Shown here: positions 33,918 to 42,034 of the stretch, piece after piece | Position numbering within the stretch: position 1 is the first letter of the stretch | Layout: the number at the start of each line of letters is the position of its first letter | Translations under genes and position numbers: made by a program | Source of the DNA: Rhodococcus oryzae | Lineage (GTDB): Bacteria > Actinomycetota > Actinomycetes > Mycobacteriales > Mycobacteriaceae | Direction of reading: 5' to 3' | Length of the DNA stretch: 64,000 nucleotides | Assembly (NCBI RefSeq): GCF_005049235.1 | Contig: NZ_SUMD01000002.1 | Coordinates: 1-64,000 of the forward strand | The notes under the pieces: generated by a model | Told to the model about the DNA's origin: nothing | Seen by the model: the letters and a program-made list of their open reading frames with translations, nothing else | The model's database searches: none

Positions 33918-35090
33918 CTAGACGGCCAGGCCGTCCCGACCCGCGGCCAACGCCTCGCCGACCATGCCCGCGACGGGACCGAACGCGTGATTCAGCTCCA
34001 CCGCGGCTGCGTCGAGCCCGGCGATGACCTGCTCGCCGCCCGGCTGGGCGAGGGTGGCCTCGCGGGCCGCGACCGCCTGGGCGGTGACCTGGTCCGCGAG
34101 CTGCGGGGCCGCAACGACCGCATCGACGGCGGCGGTGGCCGCGGCGGGCTGCTCCATGGCTAGCCGGGCGTACTCCTCGCCTGCCTGCAGCTTGAGTGCC
34201 GCGGCGTCGGGCTCGGTGACGTTCGGGAGGACGAACTCGGTCGGGGTGCCGAGGCTGTCTCCGGCGCCGAAGGCGGTGCCCGCGAGACCTCCAGCCACGC
34301 CGCCTGCCACTCCGCCGACCACTGCGGCGGGGATTCCGGCCGCGGCGGCGCCGATGGCGGCTCCTGCGGCGGTTCCTACGATGCCTGTCGTCACGCCGAC
34401 GGGGAGGGCGATGGCCCAGGCGCCCGGAACCACGTTCGCACCGGCGACTCCCCCGATGGTCCCGCCGACGAGCCCGCCCACGGTCGCGGCGGGGACACCG
34501 GCGGCAAGCGCTCCGGTGACGGCGCCGGCCGCGGCGCCGCCGACCGTCGCCGCGGCGATGCGGTCACTACGCTCTGCGTCAACACCGATGGACTTCCAGA
34601 ACGTGTTGACCTGCGCCTCGATCACGGCGGAGGTGTTGTTCGTGCGGTTGAGGTACTCGTCGGAGAGCCAGTTCGGCTGATCGGAGACGTAGTCACCGAT
34701 CCGCAGCCGCTCCTTCGGCGCCTCGATGGGGGCCACCACCTCGACCGCGACGGGCAGGTGCAGTTCCTGGATCTGAACCGGTGCGACGGGCTCGGAGTAC
34801 TCGGTGTAGTCGTAGGTGGGCACCGGCCGGGTCGGCACCTCGGCGTACTCGACCGGAGGGGCGATCCAGTAGGTCTTCGGCTCCGGGGCGGCGGGCTCGG
34901 CCTCGGGCGCCGGTGCGGGCTCGGGGGCGGATTCCGCCACCACGCCGGGCTGCTCGGCCTCCGGCACCATCACGCCGGGCTGGGCGAAAGCCGGTCCCGC
35001 GCAGGTGATCGCGATCGCCAGCGGGATCACACCCACCACCGTCGCGCGCTCGGTGCGCGCGCGATGACGGGCGCCTCTGTGGTGGTTCAT
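33918..35090 (-). CDS. Exported Gly/Ala-rich protein (insoluble-domain-like)
   Basis: The 390-residue precursor starts at ATG after AAGGAGAA and has a signal peptide cleaved near GPAFAQ. A Pro/Glu-rich spacer (about 40-75) follows. The middle (about 175-300) is a long run of small-residue repeats of the GGxxGGxxGG type, such as VGGVAGGVAGGLAG, suggesting glycine-zipper packing in a membrane or oligomer. I recall such proteins annotated as insoluble domain proteins in Rhodococcus; the function is unknown. A palindrome sits in its leader. Confidence 0.7.
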   Translation of the reverse strand: MNHHRGARHRARTERATVVGVIPLAIAITCAGPAFAQPGVMVPEAEQPGVVAESAPEPAPAPEAEPAAPEPKTYWIAPPVEYAEVPTRPVPTYDYTEYSEPVAPVQIQELHLPVAVEVVAPIEAPKERLRIGDYVSDQPNWLSDEYLNRTNNTSAVIEAQVNTFWKSIGVDAERSDRIAAATVGGAAAGAVTGALAAGVPAATVGGLVGGTIGGVAGANVVPGAWAIALPVGVTTGIVGTAAGAAIGAAAAGIPAAVVGGVAGGVAGGLAGTAFGAGDSLGTPTEFVLPNVTEPDAAALKLQAGEEYARLAMEQPAAATAAVDAVVAAPQLADQVTAQAVAAREATLAQPGGEQVIAGLDAAAVELNHAFGPVAGMVGEALAAGRDGLAV

Positions 35091-35108
35091 GGGTTCTCCT
35101 TCGATGTT

Positions 35109-35147
35109 CGTGGTGGTGGCACCACCACGTGAGGTCGTGGTGGTGCC
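35109..35147. promoter_or_regulatory. Perfect palindrome plus extra arm in the leader of the Gly-rich protein gene
   Basis: CGTGGTGGTG (35109-35118) and CACCACCACG (35120-35129) form a 21-bp palindrome around one G. CGTGGTGGTGCC recurs at 35136-35147. The palindrome begins 19 bases before the start codon, so it could be an operator or an mRNA hairpin beside the ribosome site. Confidence 0.45.
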
Positions 35148-35585
35148 GACGCGATCCCAGGCCACAGTGGGCCGCGCGGTGCCGCCGATCGGCTTAGCCG
35201 CGGATGGATGACGTATTTGTAGGGTCAGCGAAGTGGAGAAGAACCGTGTCGGTCGAGAGCACGACGGGTCTGCGCCGGACGGCGCGGGACGCGACAGACG
35301 ACCTGGTCCGGCGCAGAGCGCGGGACAATTCCCCCGAAATACATATTCCCCCCGGAATACATTGCCTGCCCCGAGTCGGAGCCGGTCTCGCTGCGGTGTT
35401 GCCTCCGGGGCCGCCACAACAAGCCGCCGGTGCCCCCGGATGGGAGCAAACCAGAAATTTAGGACACGTACCGGTCGGTCTGCAAGTTGCGGTCCCCCCG
35501 ACCTCGCCCCGAGCCGGCGGTTTCGGGGCAGGCGTCACCGGACCTTCCGCCACCAAGCGGCGCTCGGGTCCGGCCAGGGGTGCCT
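35148..35585. other. About 440 bases without a recognised gene
   Basis: I see no convincing coding region here; the open frames crossing it lack family features. The stretch has imperfect direct repeats around CCGAAATACAT and CCGGAATACAT (near 35335-35365). It probably carries the promoters of the divergent genes. Confidence 0.5.
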
Positions 35586-35597
35586 TACCCTATGACC

Positions 35598-35996
35598 ATG
35601 CCCGACCAGCGCAAACCCTCCTTCACGCAGTACCTCGGCTACCTGTTCGGCCGCACCCTGCCCGACTCCATGCAGGACTGGGTCCGCAACGACCTGGTGG
35701 GCCCCGGCGCTTCGGTGCGCTACGTGCTGCGTTTCACACTGCCGCTGATCCCGCTGTTCCTCGCGTTCTACCTGCTCATCCCCGGCGAGCGATGGATCCC
35801 GCTGGCGATGATGGCGCTGTTGCTGTTCCCGGTGCTGTATTTCGCGATCGCGCTGATGAACATCTACCGCAGGCACCGGCTGCTCGCCCACGGCCTGGAC
35901 CCGGAACTGCTCAACGAGAAGGCGCAGCGGCGGGCGGACAGCACCCGCGACGACTATGAGCAGCGCCACGGCCGCGGAGGGCCCGCGGCGAACTAG
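35598..35996 (+). CDS. Small membrane protein, DUF5313-like
   Basis: The 132-residue protein has two helices (about residues 45-85) and a charged C-terminal tail ([20 protein letters not shown]). The blocks [19 protein letters not shown] and [16 protein letters not shown] match the actinobacterial DUF5313 family. I prefer ATG 35598 because TACCCT lies exactly six bases before it, a leaderless -10; an earlier ATG at 35592 abuts that hexamer. No function known. Confidence 0.75.
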   Translation: MPDQRKPSFTQYLGYLFGRTLPDSMQDWVRNDLVGPGASVRYVLRFTLPLIPLFLAFYLLIPGERWIPLAMMALLLFPVLYFAIALMNIYRRHRLLAHGLDPELLNEKAQRRADSTRDDYEQRHGRGGPAAN

Positions 35997-36030
35997 GGTG
36001 GATGCGTTCAACAGACGAAGGGAAGAACAG

Positions 36031-36510
36031 ATGACTGAGCAGGTAGCCACCGCAGATCTGGCCGACGAGATCGGCCCCGACATCCGCAGCTGTGACACTC
36101 AGTTCATCCAAATCGGCGGTCGCGCAGTCTTTTCCGGCCGCATCACCACCATCAAGTGCTTCCAGGACAACCTGCTGGTGAAGCAGACCCTCGGCGAGCC
36201 CGGCAACGGCGGCGTGCTCGTGGTCGACGGCGACGCGAGCGTGCACACCGCGCTGGTCGGCGACATCATCGGCGGCAAGGGCGTCGCCAACGGCTGGGCG
36301 GGCGTGATCGTCAACGGCGCGGTCCGCGACTCGGCGATCCTGCGCACCCTCGAGATCGGCATCAAGGCCCTCGGCACCAACCCGCGCAAGAGCACCCAGA
36401 CCGGCTCCGGCGAGAAGAACGTGCCGGTCACCTTCGGCGGCGTCACCTTCAACCCGGGCGAGATGGTCTACAGCGACGACGACGGCGTCGTCGTCCGCGC
36501 GGAGGACTGA
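36031..36510 (+). CDS. rraA: RraA-family protein (RNase E inhibitor fold / HMG aldolase-like)
   Basis: The 159-residue protein matches Rra[20 protein letters not shown] and [12 protein letters not shown] carry the conserved Gly and the Arg-Asp pair. In E. coli RraA binds RNase E, while many homologues cleave 4-hydroxy-4-methyl-2-oxoglutarate. The GxRD motif here is compatible with the aldolase activity too. The start is ATG after GGGAAG. The gene is convergent with an L,D-transpeptidase and ends in a hairpin. Confidence 0.9.
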   Translation: MTEQVATADLADEIGPDIRSCDTQFIQIGGRAVFSGRITTIKCFQDNLLVKQTLGEPGNGGVLVVDGDASVHTALVGDIIGGKGVANGWAGVIVNGAVRDSAILRTLEIGIKALGTNPRKSTQTGSGEKNVPVTFGGVTFNPGEMVYSDDDGVVVRAED

Positions 36511-36530
36511 CCACCACAGATCAGCGTGTT

Positions 36531-36563
36531 CGGCCCGGGTGCGACGATGGTCCGCCCGGGCCG
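36531..36563. terminator. Terminator between rraA and the L,D-transpeptidase gene
   Basis: Nine-bp arms CGGCCCGGG (36531-36539) and CCCGGGCCG (36555-36563) lie between the two convergent stops. Confidence 0.65.
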
Positions 36564-36570
36564 TTCGCGT

Positions 36571-37095
36571 TCAGTCGACGATGACGACCGTGTCCCCGAC
36601 CTGCACGTTCTCGTAGAACCACCGCGCGTTCTCGGGGCTGAGGTTGATGCAGCCGTGGCTGACGTTCTCGTAGCCCTGCGAATCGACCGACCACGGCGCG
36701 GAATGCACGTAGATCCCGCCCCAGGTGAGCCGGACCGCGAACTCGGTGTCGATGCGGTATCCCTCCGGGGAATCGACCGGGACCCCGTACGTCGACGAGT
36801 CCATCACCAGATATCGGTCCTTCTCGAGCACTTCGAAGGTGCCCAGCGGGGTCTCGTGTCCCGGCTTGCCCATCGACGCGGGCATCGTTCGCACCACCTG
36901 ACCCCCGATGCTGACCGTGAACTGGTGGGTGGAGACGTTCGCGACCGCGGACACCGCGCCGCCCTGCGTCCGCACCATCTGGACGGCCGAGGCAGTCACG
37001 CCGCCGAATCCCATGTGCAGCACCATCATCACGACCGCCGCGACGATGACCCGAACCGGGCATCGAGACCTTCTGCGCTGTGGTGTTGTCCTCAT
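36571..37095 (-). CDS. L,D-transpeptidase (YkuD domain), exported
   Basis: The 174-residue precursor has an N-terminal signal/anchor helix (VRVIVAAVVMMVLHMGF) and is nearly all YkuD domain. The active site SHGCINLS with catalytic Cys and an upstream His in IYVHSAPWS are present. It makes 3-3 peptide cross-links in peptidoglycan, a main linkage in mycolata. It lacks the Ig-like and C-terminal extensions of mycobacterial Ldt proteins. ATG 37095 follows AAGGGCGG, so the longer frame is not used. Confidence 0.88.
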   Translation of the reverse strand: MRTTPQRRRSRCPVRVIVAAVVMMVLHMGFGGVTASAVQMVRTQGGAVSAVANVSTHQFTVSIGGQVVRTMPASMGKPGHETPLGTFEVLEKDRYLVMDSSTYGVPVDSPEGYRIDTEFAVRLTWGGIYVHSAPWSVDSQGYENVSHGCINLSPENARWFYENVQVGDTVVIVD

Positions 37096-37184
37096 CGCCG
37101 CGCCGCCCTTCGAGAAGACGTGACCGACCCATCCAGTGTGGCACCGCGGGACTCGTTGCAACAGTGCCCGGCCGCCGTCACGAG

Positions 37185-37246
37185 TGGGTGACCGCGACGG
37201 GGGTCATCGGGTCTCGAGCTCCCCCGACCCTCGCCGCGGTCACCCA
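37185..37246 (-). terminator. Terminator of the PhoX-type gene
   Basis: TGGGTGACCGCG (37185-37196) pairs with CGCGGTCACCCA (37235-37246), 12 bp, with further imperfect pairing inside. It lies just past the stop at 37255 on the minus strand. Confidence 0.65.
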
Positions 37247-37254
37247 TCACACGG

Positions 37255-38682
37255 TTACGAGCCGAACGGGAAGCTCGTGCGGCGACGCCACGGCCCGGTG
37301 ATCGCGAGGACCAGACCGGGCGTCTGAATGTTCGCGTACAGGGTCTTCCCGTCGACGCTGAACGCCGGACCGCAGAACTCGCTGTCGTTCAGCTCGTTAC
37401 GGGCGATCTGGAACGGCTGCCCGTCCTCCGTCACGCCGATCAGGTGGCTGATGCCCTCGCCGTCCTCGGCGAGGATCATGCCGCCGTGCGGGGAAACGGT
37501 GATGTTGTCGGGGCCGTCGTAGTTACCGGTGTCGACGGACGGGTCCGGGTTCACACCGAACAGGGTCTTGAGCTCGACCGTCTCGGTGGCGGGGTCGTAG
37601 AACCAGACCTGGCCGTCGTGTTCGGCGACGCTGCCGTCGCTGGTGCGGGCGAAGCTGGCGACGAAGTACACACCGCCGTCGCCCCACCACTGGCCCTCGA
37701 GCTTGCGGCTGCGGGTGACCTGGTCGTTCGTGAACTGCTTGCGCACCGACGTGGACTTCGCGTCGCGGTCGGGGACGTCGACCCACTGCACGCTGTAGCG
37801 GACGCCCGGCACCGTGGCCTGCGCCAGGTCCGGCACGTGGGTGCCGCCGGAGAGGCACTTCATCGCCTGCAGCCTGCCCGCGGTATCCCCGCCGGGCGAC
37901 TGGGCGAGGGCGTGGAGCGCGCCACGGCCGCCGACGAAGCCCTGCGGCGGCGTCCACCGGTAGTACAGGCCGTTGGGGCTGGATGCGTCCTCGGTGAGGT
38001 AGATGGCACTCGTCGCCGGGTCGACGGCGACCGCCTCGTGCGCGTACCGGCCGAGGAACTTCAGTGGAATCGGGCTCTTGCCGACGTTCGCGGCCTGGCC
38101 GGCCGGGTCGACCTCGAAGACGTAGCCGTGGGCGAGGGTGAAGCCGTTCGACCCGGCGCGGGCCTCGGTTTCCTCGCAGGTGAGCCAGGTGCCCCATGGG
38201 GTGATGCCACCCGCACAGTTGTTCACGGTTCCGGCCACGCTCACGTACTGGCCCTGGCGCGCGCCGTTCGGGCCGACCGTGGCGGTGGTGGTGCCTCCGC
38301 GTGCACCGGGGTCGTAGGTGAGGCCGGCGACCACCGGGACACCGAAGGGCTCGTTGCTGCCGACCTCGTGGTTGGTCACGATGGTCGCACCGTTGCCGTT
38401 CGCGAACACGCCGTTCGCATCGGGGTCGCTCGGGACCGGCGAACCGTCGTCGAGCAGGGTCTCACCCGAGCGTGAGACGACCGTGTAGGAGAAGCCCGCG
38501 GGCAGCGAAAGGATCTTGTTGGGGTCGGGAACGAGCGGACCGTAGCCGGCCGCCTTCCCCGGCACCGCGGCCGCGACCTGGGGCCGGAACAGGGTGTCGA
38601 CGCTTCCCGCGAGAGCGACGCCGAGCCCGGTGAGCGCGGTGCGTCCGAGGAACGCCCTGCGGTTGAGTGGTGAGGTGGTCAC
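37255..38682 (-). CDS. PhoX/DUF839-family alkaline-phosphatase-like protein, Tat-exported
   Basis: The product is 475 residues from GTG 38682, chosen because GAAGGGA lies six bases before it; an ATG at 38697 lacks a ribosome site. The twin-arginine signal NRRAFLGRTALTG is followed by cleavage near VAAAVP. The mature chain has PhoX-like blocks: PWGTWLTCEETEA, YAHEAVAVDPAT, YLTEDASS and DNITVSPHGGMILAED. The family includes calcium/iron phosphatases, but phosphatase activity is inferred. Confidence 0.82.
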   Translation of the reverse strand: MTTSPLNRRAFLGRTALTGLGVALAGSVDTLFRPQVAAAVPGKAAGYGPLVPDPNKILSLPAGFSYTVVSRSGETLLDDGSPVPSDPDANGVFANGNGATIVTNHEVGSNEPFGVPVVAGLTYDPGARGGTTTATVGPNGARQGQYVSVAGTVNNCAGGITPWGTWLTCEETEARAGSNGFTLAHGYVFEVDPAGQAANVGKSPIPLKFLGRYAHEAVAVDPATSAIYLTEDASSPNGLYYRWTPPQGFVGGRGALHALAQSPGGDTAGRLQAMKCLSGGTHVPDLAQATVPGVRYSVQWVDVPDRDAKSTSVRKQFTNDQVTRSRKLEGQWWGDGGVYFVASFARTSDGSVAEHDGQVWFYDPATETVELKTLFGVNPDPSVDTGNYDGPDNITVSPHGGMILAEDGEGISHLIGVTEDGQPFQIARNELNDSEFCGPAFSVDGKTLYANIQTPGLVLAITGPWRRRTSFPFGS

Positions 38683-38876
38683 GTCCGATCCCTTCATCGA
38701 TGAACAACGATGACCGGACGCTATTCAGCGCATGGACGTACTTCGTGCATGCTTCGTGTCCTCCCCGTGAACCGGGAGGGAATTGCTGACGCCGCGGGTT
38801 CACGTCCACGTCACGCGAGGCGAAAACCCCAGGATTCGTAGACAATTCGGACACGTCCGCACGGAACTACCGACCG

Positions 38877-38939
38877 CGCCGAGTGTGCAGTTGTCGGGGC
38901 ATCGGCCGAGTGAGACGTGCGGTAGCTGCACACTCGGCG
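38877..38939. repeat. Palindromic repeat element, copy A
   Basis: CGCCGAGTGTGC (38877-38888) and GCACACTCGGCG (38928-38939) are perfect inverted arms. The interior shares CAGTTGTCGGGGCATCG with the reverse complement of the element at 41076-41136. It ends three bases before the TetR stop, and may double as a terminator. Confidence 0.7.
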
Positions 38940-38942
38940 AGG

Positions 38943-39533
38943 TCAGCGCTGACGCAGGGAGCCGAGCAGACGGTCGAGCGTCGCCAGCGCCGAGTCCCGG
39001 TCCCGATCGGGGGTCTCCGACTGTGCCACCCAGAGCACCGCCTCGTTCATCGCACCGGACAGCAGGTGCGCGGCCGGTGCGGCGAGGCCGGGACAGATCG
39101 TGCCCTCCGTCTGCAACTCGTCGAGCACCTCCTGTAGCAGGCGACCCGAGTTGGCCGCGTCGAGTTCGCGCCAGCGCTGCCATCCGAGCACGGCAGGCGC
39201 GTCGATCAACATGATCCGATGGATCCTGGGATCCGACCCGGCGCGAACGAACTCGTGGCAGCCCTCAACGAGGGCGTCCCACAGGTTCCCCGCCCCGGCC
39301 GCGGCGTGACTCACCCGCTCGGCGACCTCTCGCTGCACCTGGTCCACGACGGCATCGAACAGCCCGGCCTTGCTGCCGAAATGGTGGTAGACGGCACCCC
39401 GGGTGAGGCCGGATTGCTTTGCGACGTCATCGAGTCCAACCGCGCCGAACCCACGGTCGGCGAACATCTCGACGGCCACCGCGAGCAGGGCTCGCGTTGT
39501 CGTAGCGCTCTGTTCCTTCTTCGACGGACTCAA
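38943..39533 (-). CDS. TetR-family transcriptional repressor
   Basis: The product is 196 residues from a TTG at 39533, chosen for the GAAGG about eight bases upstream; GTG 39539 and ATG 39563 are alternatives. The helix-turn-helix reads FGAVGLDDVAKQSGLTRGAV and YHHFGSKAGLF, standard for TetR. The C-terminal half is the ligand-binding helical bundle. It is divergent from a VOC-family gene, with two palindromic sites between, so it probably represses that gene and itself. Confidence 0.88.
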   Translation of the reverse strand: MSPSKKEQSATTTRALLAVAVEMFADRGFGAVGLDDVAKQSGLTRGAVYHHFGSKAGLFDAVVDQVQREVAERVSHAAAGAGNLWDALVEGCHEFVRAGSDPRIHRIMLIDAPAVLGWQRWRELDAANSGRLLQEVLDELQTEGTICPGLAAPAAHLLSGAMNEAVLWVAQSETPDRDRDSALATLDRLLGSLRQR

Positions 39534-39560
39534 GCCCACCCCTTCGATGACCCATTGATA

Positions 39561-39581
39561 CATACGCAGTGTATGCGTATG
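39561..39581. promoter_or_regulatory. TetR operator palindrome
   Basis: CATACGCA (39561-39568) and TGCGTATG (39574-39581) form a perfect palindrome. A second, weaker site with ATAC and GTAT halves lies at 39590-39606. Both lie in the TetR/VOC intergenic region. Confidence 0.65.
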
Positions 39582-39628
39582 TTCAGACACATACATTGCG
39601 TACGTATCTATCTTGAACGGAGAGCTAC

Positions 39629-40036
39629 ATGGCCAAGACGAGCTTCTATCCGGTGATCTGCACGGACGCAGTCGGCGAGTCGGCGGACTTCTTCCGCCAC
39701 TGGTTCGACTTCGAGACGACGTTCGAATCCGATTGGTACGTAAGCCTTCGACGCGAACCCGACCTCGAACTCGCGATCCTCGACCACACCCACGAGACCA
39801 TCCCCGACGGGCACCGATCGCGCGCGCAGGGCCTGATCCTCAATTTCGAGGTCGACGATGTGGACGCCGAGTACGAGCGGCTCGTGACGCTCGGGGGTCG
39901 CCGCGCGGTACTCGACATCCGGACAGAGGACTTCGGGCAACGGCATTTCATCATCGCCGGTCCCGACGGCGTCCTGATCGACGTCATCACAACGACCCCG
40001 CCGACCGCCGAGTTCGAGCAGCAGTACGTCGAGTAG
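39629..40036 (+). CDS. VOC-superfamily (glyoxalase/bleomycin-resistance fold) protein
   Basis: The 135-residue protein has two beta-alpha-beta-beta-beta modules. The first opens with [22 protein letters not shown] and the second with [19 protein letters not shown]; the final [15 protein letters not shown] carries a typical metal-ligand region. Members include glyoxalases, dioxygenases and drug-binding proteins; this one's substrate is unknown. GGAGAG gives the start. Regulation by the divergent TetR is likely. Confidence 0.83.
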   Translation: MAKTSFYPVICTDAVGESADFFRHWFDFETTFESDWYVSLRREPDLELAILDHTHETIPDGHRSRAQGLILNFEVDDVDAEYERLVTLGGRRAVLDIRTEDFGQRHFIIAGPDGVLIDVITTTPPTAEFEQQYVE

Positions 40037-40193
40037 GACCGGTCCGCGTTCAATTTTCTCGGACTATGCCGGGCGGGGCGTGCCGTCGATTCGCGCGCCC
40101 CGCCTCGCCTTCGGGGCCAAACCGAGCCAGTGCCAGGGCCTGTCGCAAGTGCACCGATCGCGCGATAGCGCCGCGGACGGAATCGAGACATGG

Positions 40194-40207
40194 TAGAACG
40201 TGTTCCA
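40194..40207. promoter_or_regulatory. KstR-type operator
   Basis: TAGAACGTGTTCCA fits the sterol-regulon consensus TNNAACNNGTTNNA at every defined position. It lies 75 bases before the steroid reductase-like gene. Confidence 0.7.
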
Positions 40208-40281
40208 GTTTGAGCGTCGCCAGTCCGGCGTCGCCGCCTGGAACGTGGCCGAGCAGGCCGCTCGCACGATGAAGGATCTCG

Positions 40282-41073
40282 ATGCACTGGTACACCGGGA
40301 ACACGGTCTACGACACCGTCCTGACGATCGCCTTCGCCTTCGCGGCGTTCGTCATCGTCGGCGGCTTCTTCGCCCAGAGTTCATACGGCCGATTCAGCTC
40401 GACCAACCTCGGGTTCAACCTCAACCCGAAGCTGGGCTGGTGGCTGATGGAGATCCCCGCGACGGTGGTGTTCGCGATCTTCTTCCTGACCGGCCCGAAC
40501 CGGTTCGAGCCCACCTCGCTGGTGCTCGCCGGGATCTGGCTGCTGCACTATGCGAACCGCGGCTGGTTCTTCCCGCTGTCGATCCGGCAGGTCCCGGGCA
40601 AGCGCAGCACCTTCAACGTCTCCGTTATCGGCATGGGCATGCTGGTGACCTGCATGCACGGCTACCTCAACGGTGCCTTCTTCAGCCACGACTACCTGAA
40701 CCAGTACGGAACCGAGTGGCTGACCGATCCCCGCTTCCTGATCGGCGTGGTCATCTACCTGGGCGGATTCGCCCTGCTGGTGTCGTCCGAGTCGATCGTG
40801 CGCAATCTCCGGGACAAGCAGAACCCCGGCGCGACGGAGTACAAGATCCCGTACGGCGGCGGGTTCCGGTTCGTCACCAGCCCGGCGTACCTCGGCGAGC
40901 TCATCGCCTGGGCCGGGTTCGCCCTGCTGACCTGGTCGCTGGCCGGCGTCGTCATCTTCCTGATCACCGCGGGCAACCTGATCCCCCGGGCCATCGCGAC
41001 CCACAAGTGGTACCGCGAGAAGTTCGAGGACTACCCCACCGATCGCAAGGCCCTCGTCCCGCTCGTGGTCTGA
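40282..41073 (+). CDS. Steroid 5-alpha-reductase-family membrane enzyme
   Basis: The 263-residue protein has six or seven helices and the family's C-terminal signature. GFRFVTSPAYLGELIAWAGFALL is the cofactor-binding core, and HKWYREKFEDYPTDRKALVP ends it. NVNF-type and NPG motifs are also present. Such enzymes reduce the 4,5 double bond of 3-oxo-steroids with NADPH, or act on related lipids. The KstR-type operator supports a sterol role. A palindromic element follows just after the stop. Confidence 0.85.
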   Translation: MHWYTGNTVYDTVLTIAFAFAAFVIVGGFFAQSSYGRFSSTNLGFNLNPKLGWWLMEIPATVVFAIFFLTGPNRFEPTSLVLAGIWLLHYANRGWFFPLSIRQVPGKRSTFNVSVIGMGMLVTCMHGYLNGAFFSHDYLNQYGTEWLTDPRFLIGVVIYLGGFALLVSSESIVRNLRDKQNPGATEYKIPYGGGFRFVTSPAYLGELIAWAGFALLTWSLAGVVIFLITAGNLIPRAIATHKWYREKFEDYPTDRKALVPLVV

Positions 41074-41075
41074 CC

Positions 41076-41136
41076 GCCGAGCGTGCAGTTGTCGGAGTGC
41101 CCACTCGGGCGATGCCCCGACAACTGCACGCTCGGC
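41076..41136. repeat. Palindromic repeat element, copy B
   Basis: Twenty-bp perfect arms (41076-41095 and 41117-41136, core GCAGTTGTCGG) enclose 21 bases. Its reverse complement aligns with copy A at 38877. It begins two bases after the reductase stop. It may terminate transcription. Confidence 0.75.
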
Positions 41137-41226
41137 CACCGCATACGCAATCATTCGCCAGTGCCAGCTGCCCCGCCTCCGGAGATTCGCCTTCCGATTC
41201 GTCCACAGGCTGATGACGAGTTCCAG

Positions 41227-41772
41227 ATGCCGACAGCAACGAAAGGCATACTGCGCGCCCGGAACTACGAGCTCATCCATCCCGTACCGAACGTATGCGT
41301 TGCACACGGACAGATCACGGCAGAACGCCGCAGTACGCATTTTTCGTCAGTGCCGGTACTGCCGTTCACGGGACCGGGCTATCCCCGATGGAAGCGCATC
41401 ACTTGCTTCATCGCCTTTTGGCAAATTGTCGAGTGGAATCGCGTCCGGGCGCAGTCGCTGTTCCTCTGGGATGAGTGGCCGTTCTGCGATGAATGCCTGC
41501 GTCACCGACGGAACCGCTTCGCATACTCTCTGCTTGCGATCGTGGCCGGCCTGCTTCTGTTCTGCACGCTCTTCGCGCTCAGGGGCCGAGGCGAGGACGT
41601 GCTGATGACGATCGTCTTCTTCAGCTCGGTTGCCGTGTTCTTCGCGGGCCTGTTCACGCTTCCTCAGACCGACAAACTCGCGCACGGTCGCGTCGCCATG
41701 GACGGATCGGCTCTCATCGTGTCGAATCCGCACGCCGACTTCGAGAGCGCGGTCGCTCAGACGACCCTCTAG
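41227..41772 (+). CDS. Two-helix membrane protein, unknown function
   Basis: The 181-residue protein has a soluble N-terminal half with two Cys near a WDEWPFCDECLRHRR stretch (a CxxC pair) and two C-terminal helices (about residues 95-115 and 125-145). GC and codon choice are lower than in neighbours, hinting at transfer. Start ATG 41227 has a weak ribosome site; GTG 41161 is possible. It ends in an overlap with the S4-domain gene's stop. Confidence 0.6.
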   Translation: MPTATKGILRARNYELIHPVPNVCVAHGQITAERRSTHFSSVPVLPFTGPGYPRWKRITCFIAFWQIVEWNRVRAQSLFLWDEWPFCDECLRHRRNRFAYSLLAIVAGLLLFCTLFALRGRGEDVLMTIVFFSSVAVFFAGLFTLPQTDKLAHGRVAMDGSALIVSNPHADFESAVAQTTL

Positions 41773-41987
41773 CGCGACACCCGCACGCTGATCCCACCGA
41801 TCTCCACCACGTCGCCCTCGTGCAGCTGGCGGCCACGGCGGACCTCTTCCTCGCCGTTCACGCTGACCAGACCGTCGGCGATGACGGACTTGGCATCGGC
41901 GCCGGATTCGATCAGGTTCGCCAGTTTGAGGAACTGGCCGAGGCGGATCGACTCGTCGCGGATCGGTACATCTTGGGGCGCAGGCAC
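41769..41987 (-). CDS. Small S4-domain RNA-binding protein
   Basis: The 72-residue protein is essentially one S4 domain: IRLGQFLKLANLIESG, then AKSVIADGLVSVNGEEE, then RGRQLHEGDVVEIGG. The S4 fold binds structured RNA, as in ribosomal and tRNA-modifying proteins, and stand-alone members resemble YbcJ. Start GTG 41987 is uncertain; GTG 42005 adds six residues. Divergent from lysX. Confidence 0.8.
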   Translation of the reverse strand: MPAPQDVPIRDESIRLGQFLKLANLIESGADAKSVIADGLVSVNGEEEVRRGRQLHEGDVVEIGGISVRVSR

Positions 41988-42034
41988 TCGCTCATCATCC
42001 CCCACACCGACGGAGAACCCTTCACACTGGGTAG

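Noticed and set aside
35204-35959. Long plus-strand frames crossing the 35.1-35.6 kb gap
   Set aside because: They run into or overlap the DUF5313-like gene in another frame, have no ribosome site, and show no recognisable family.
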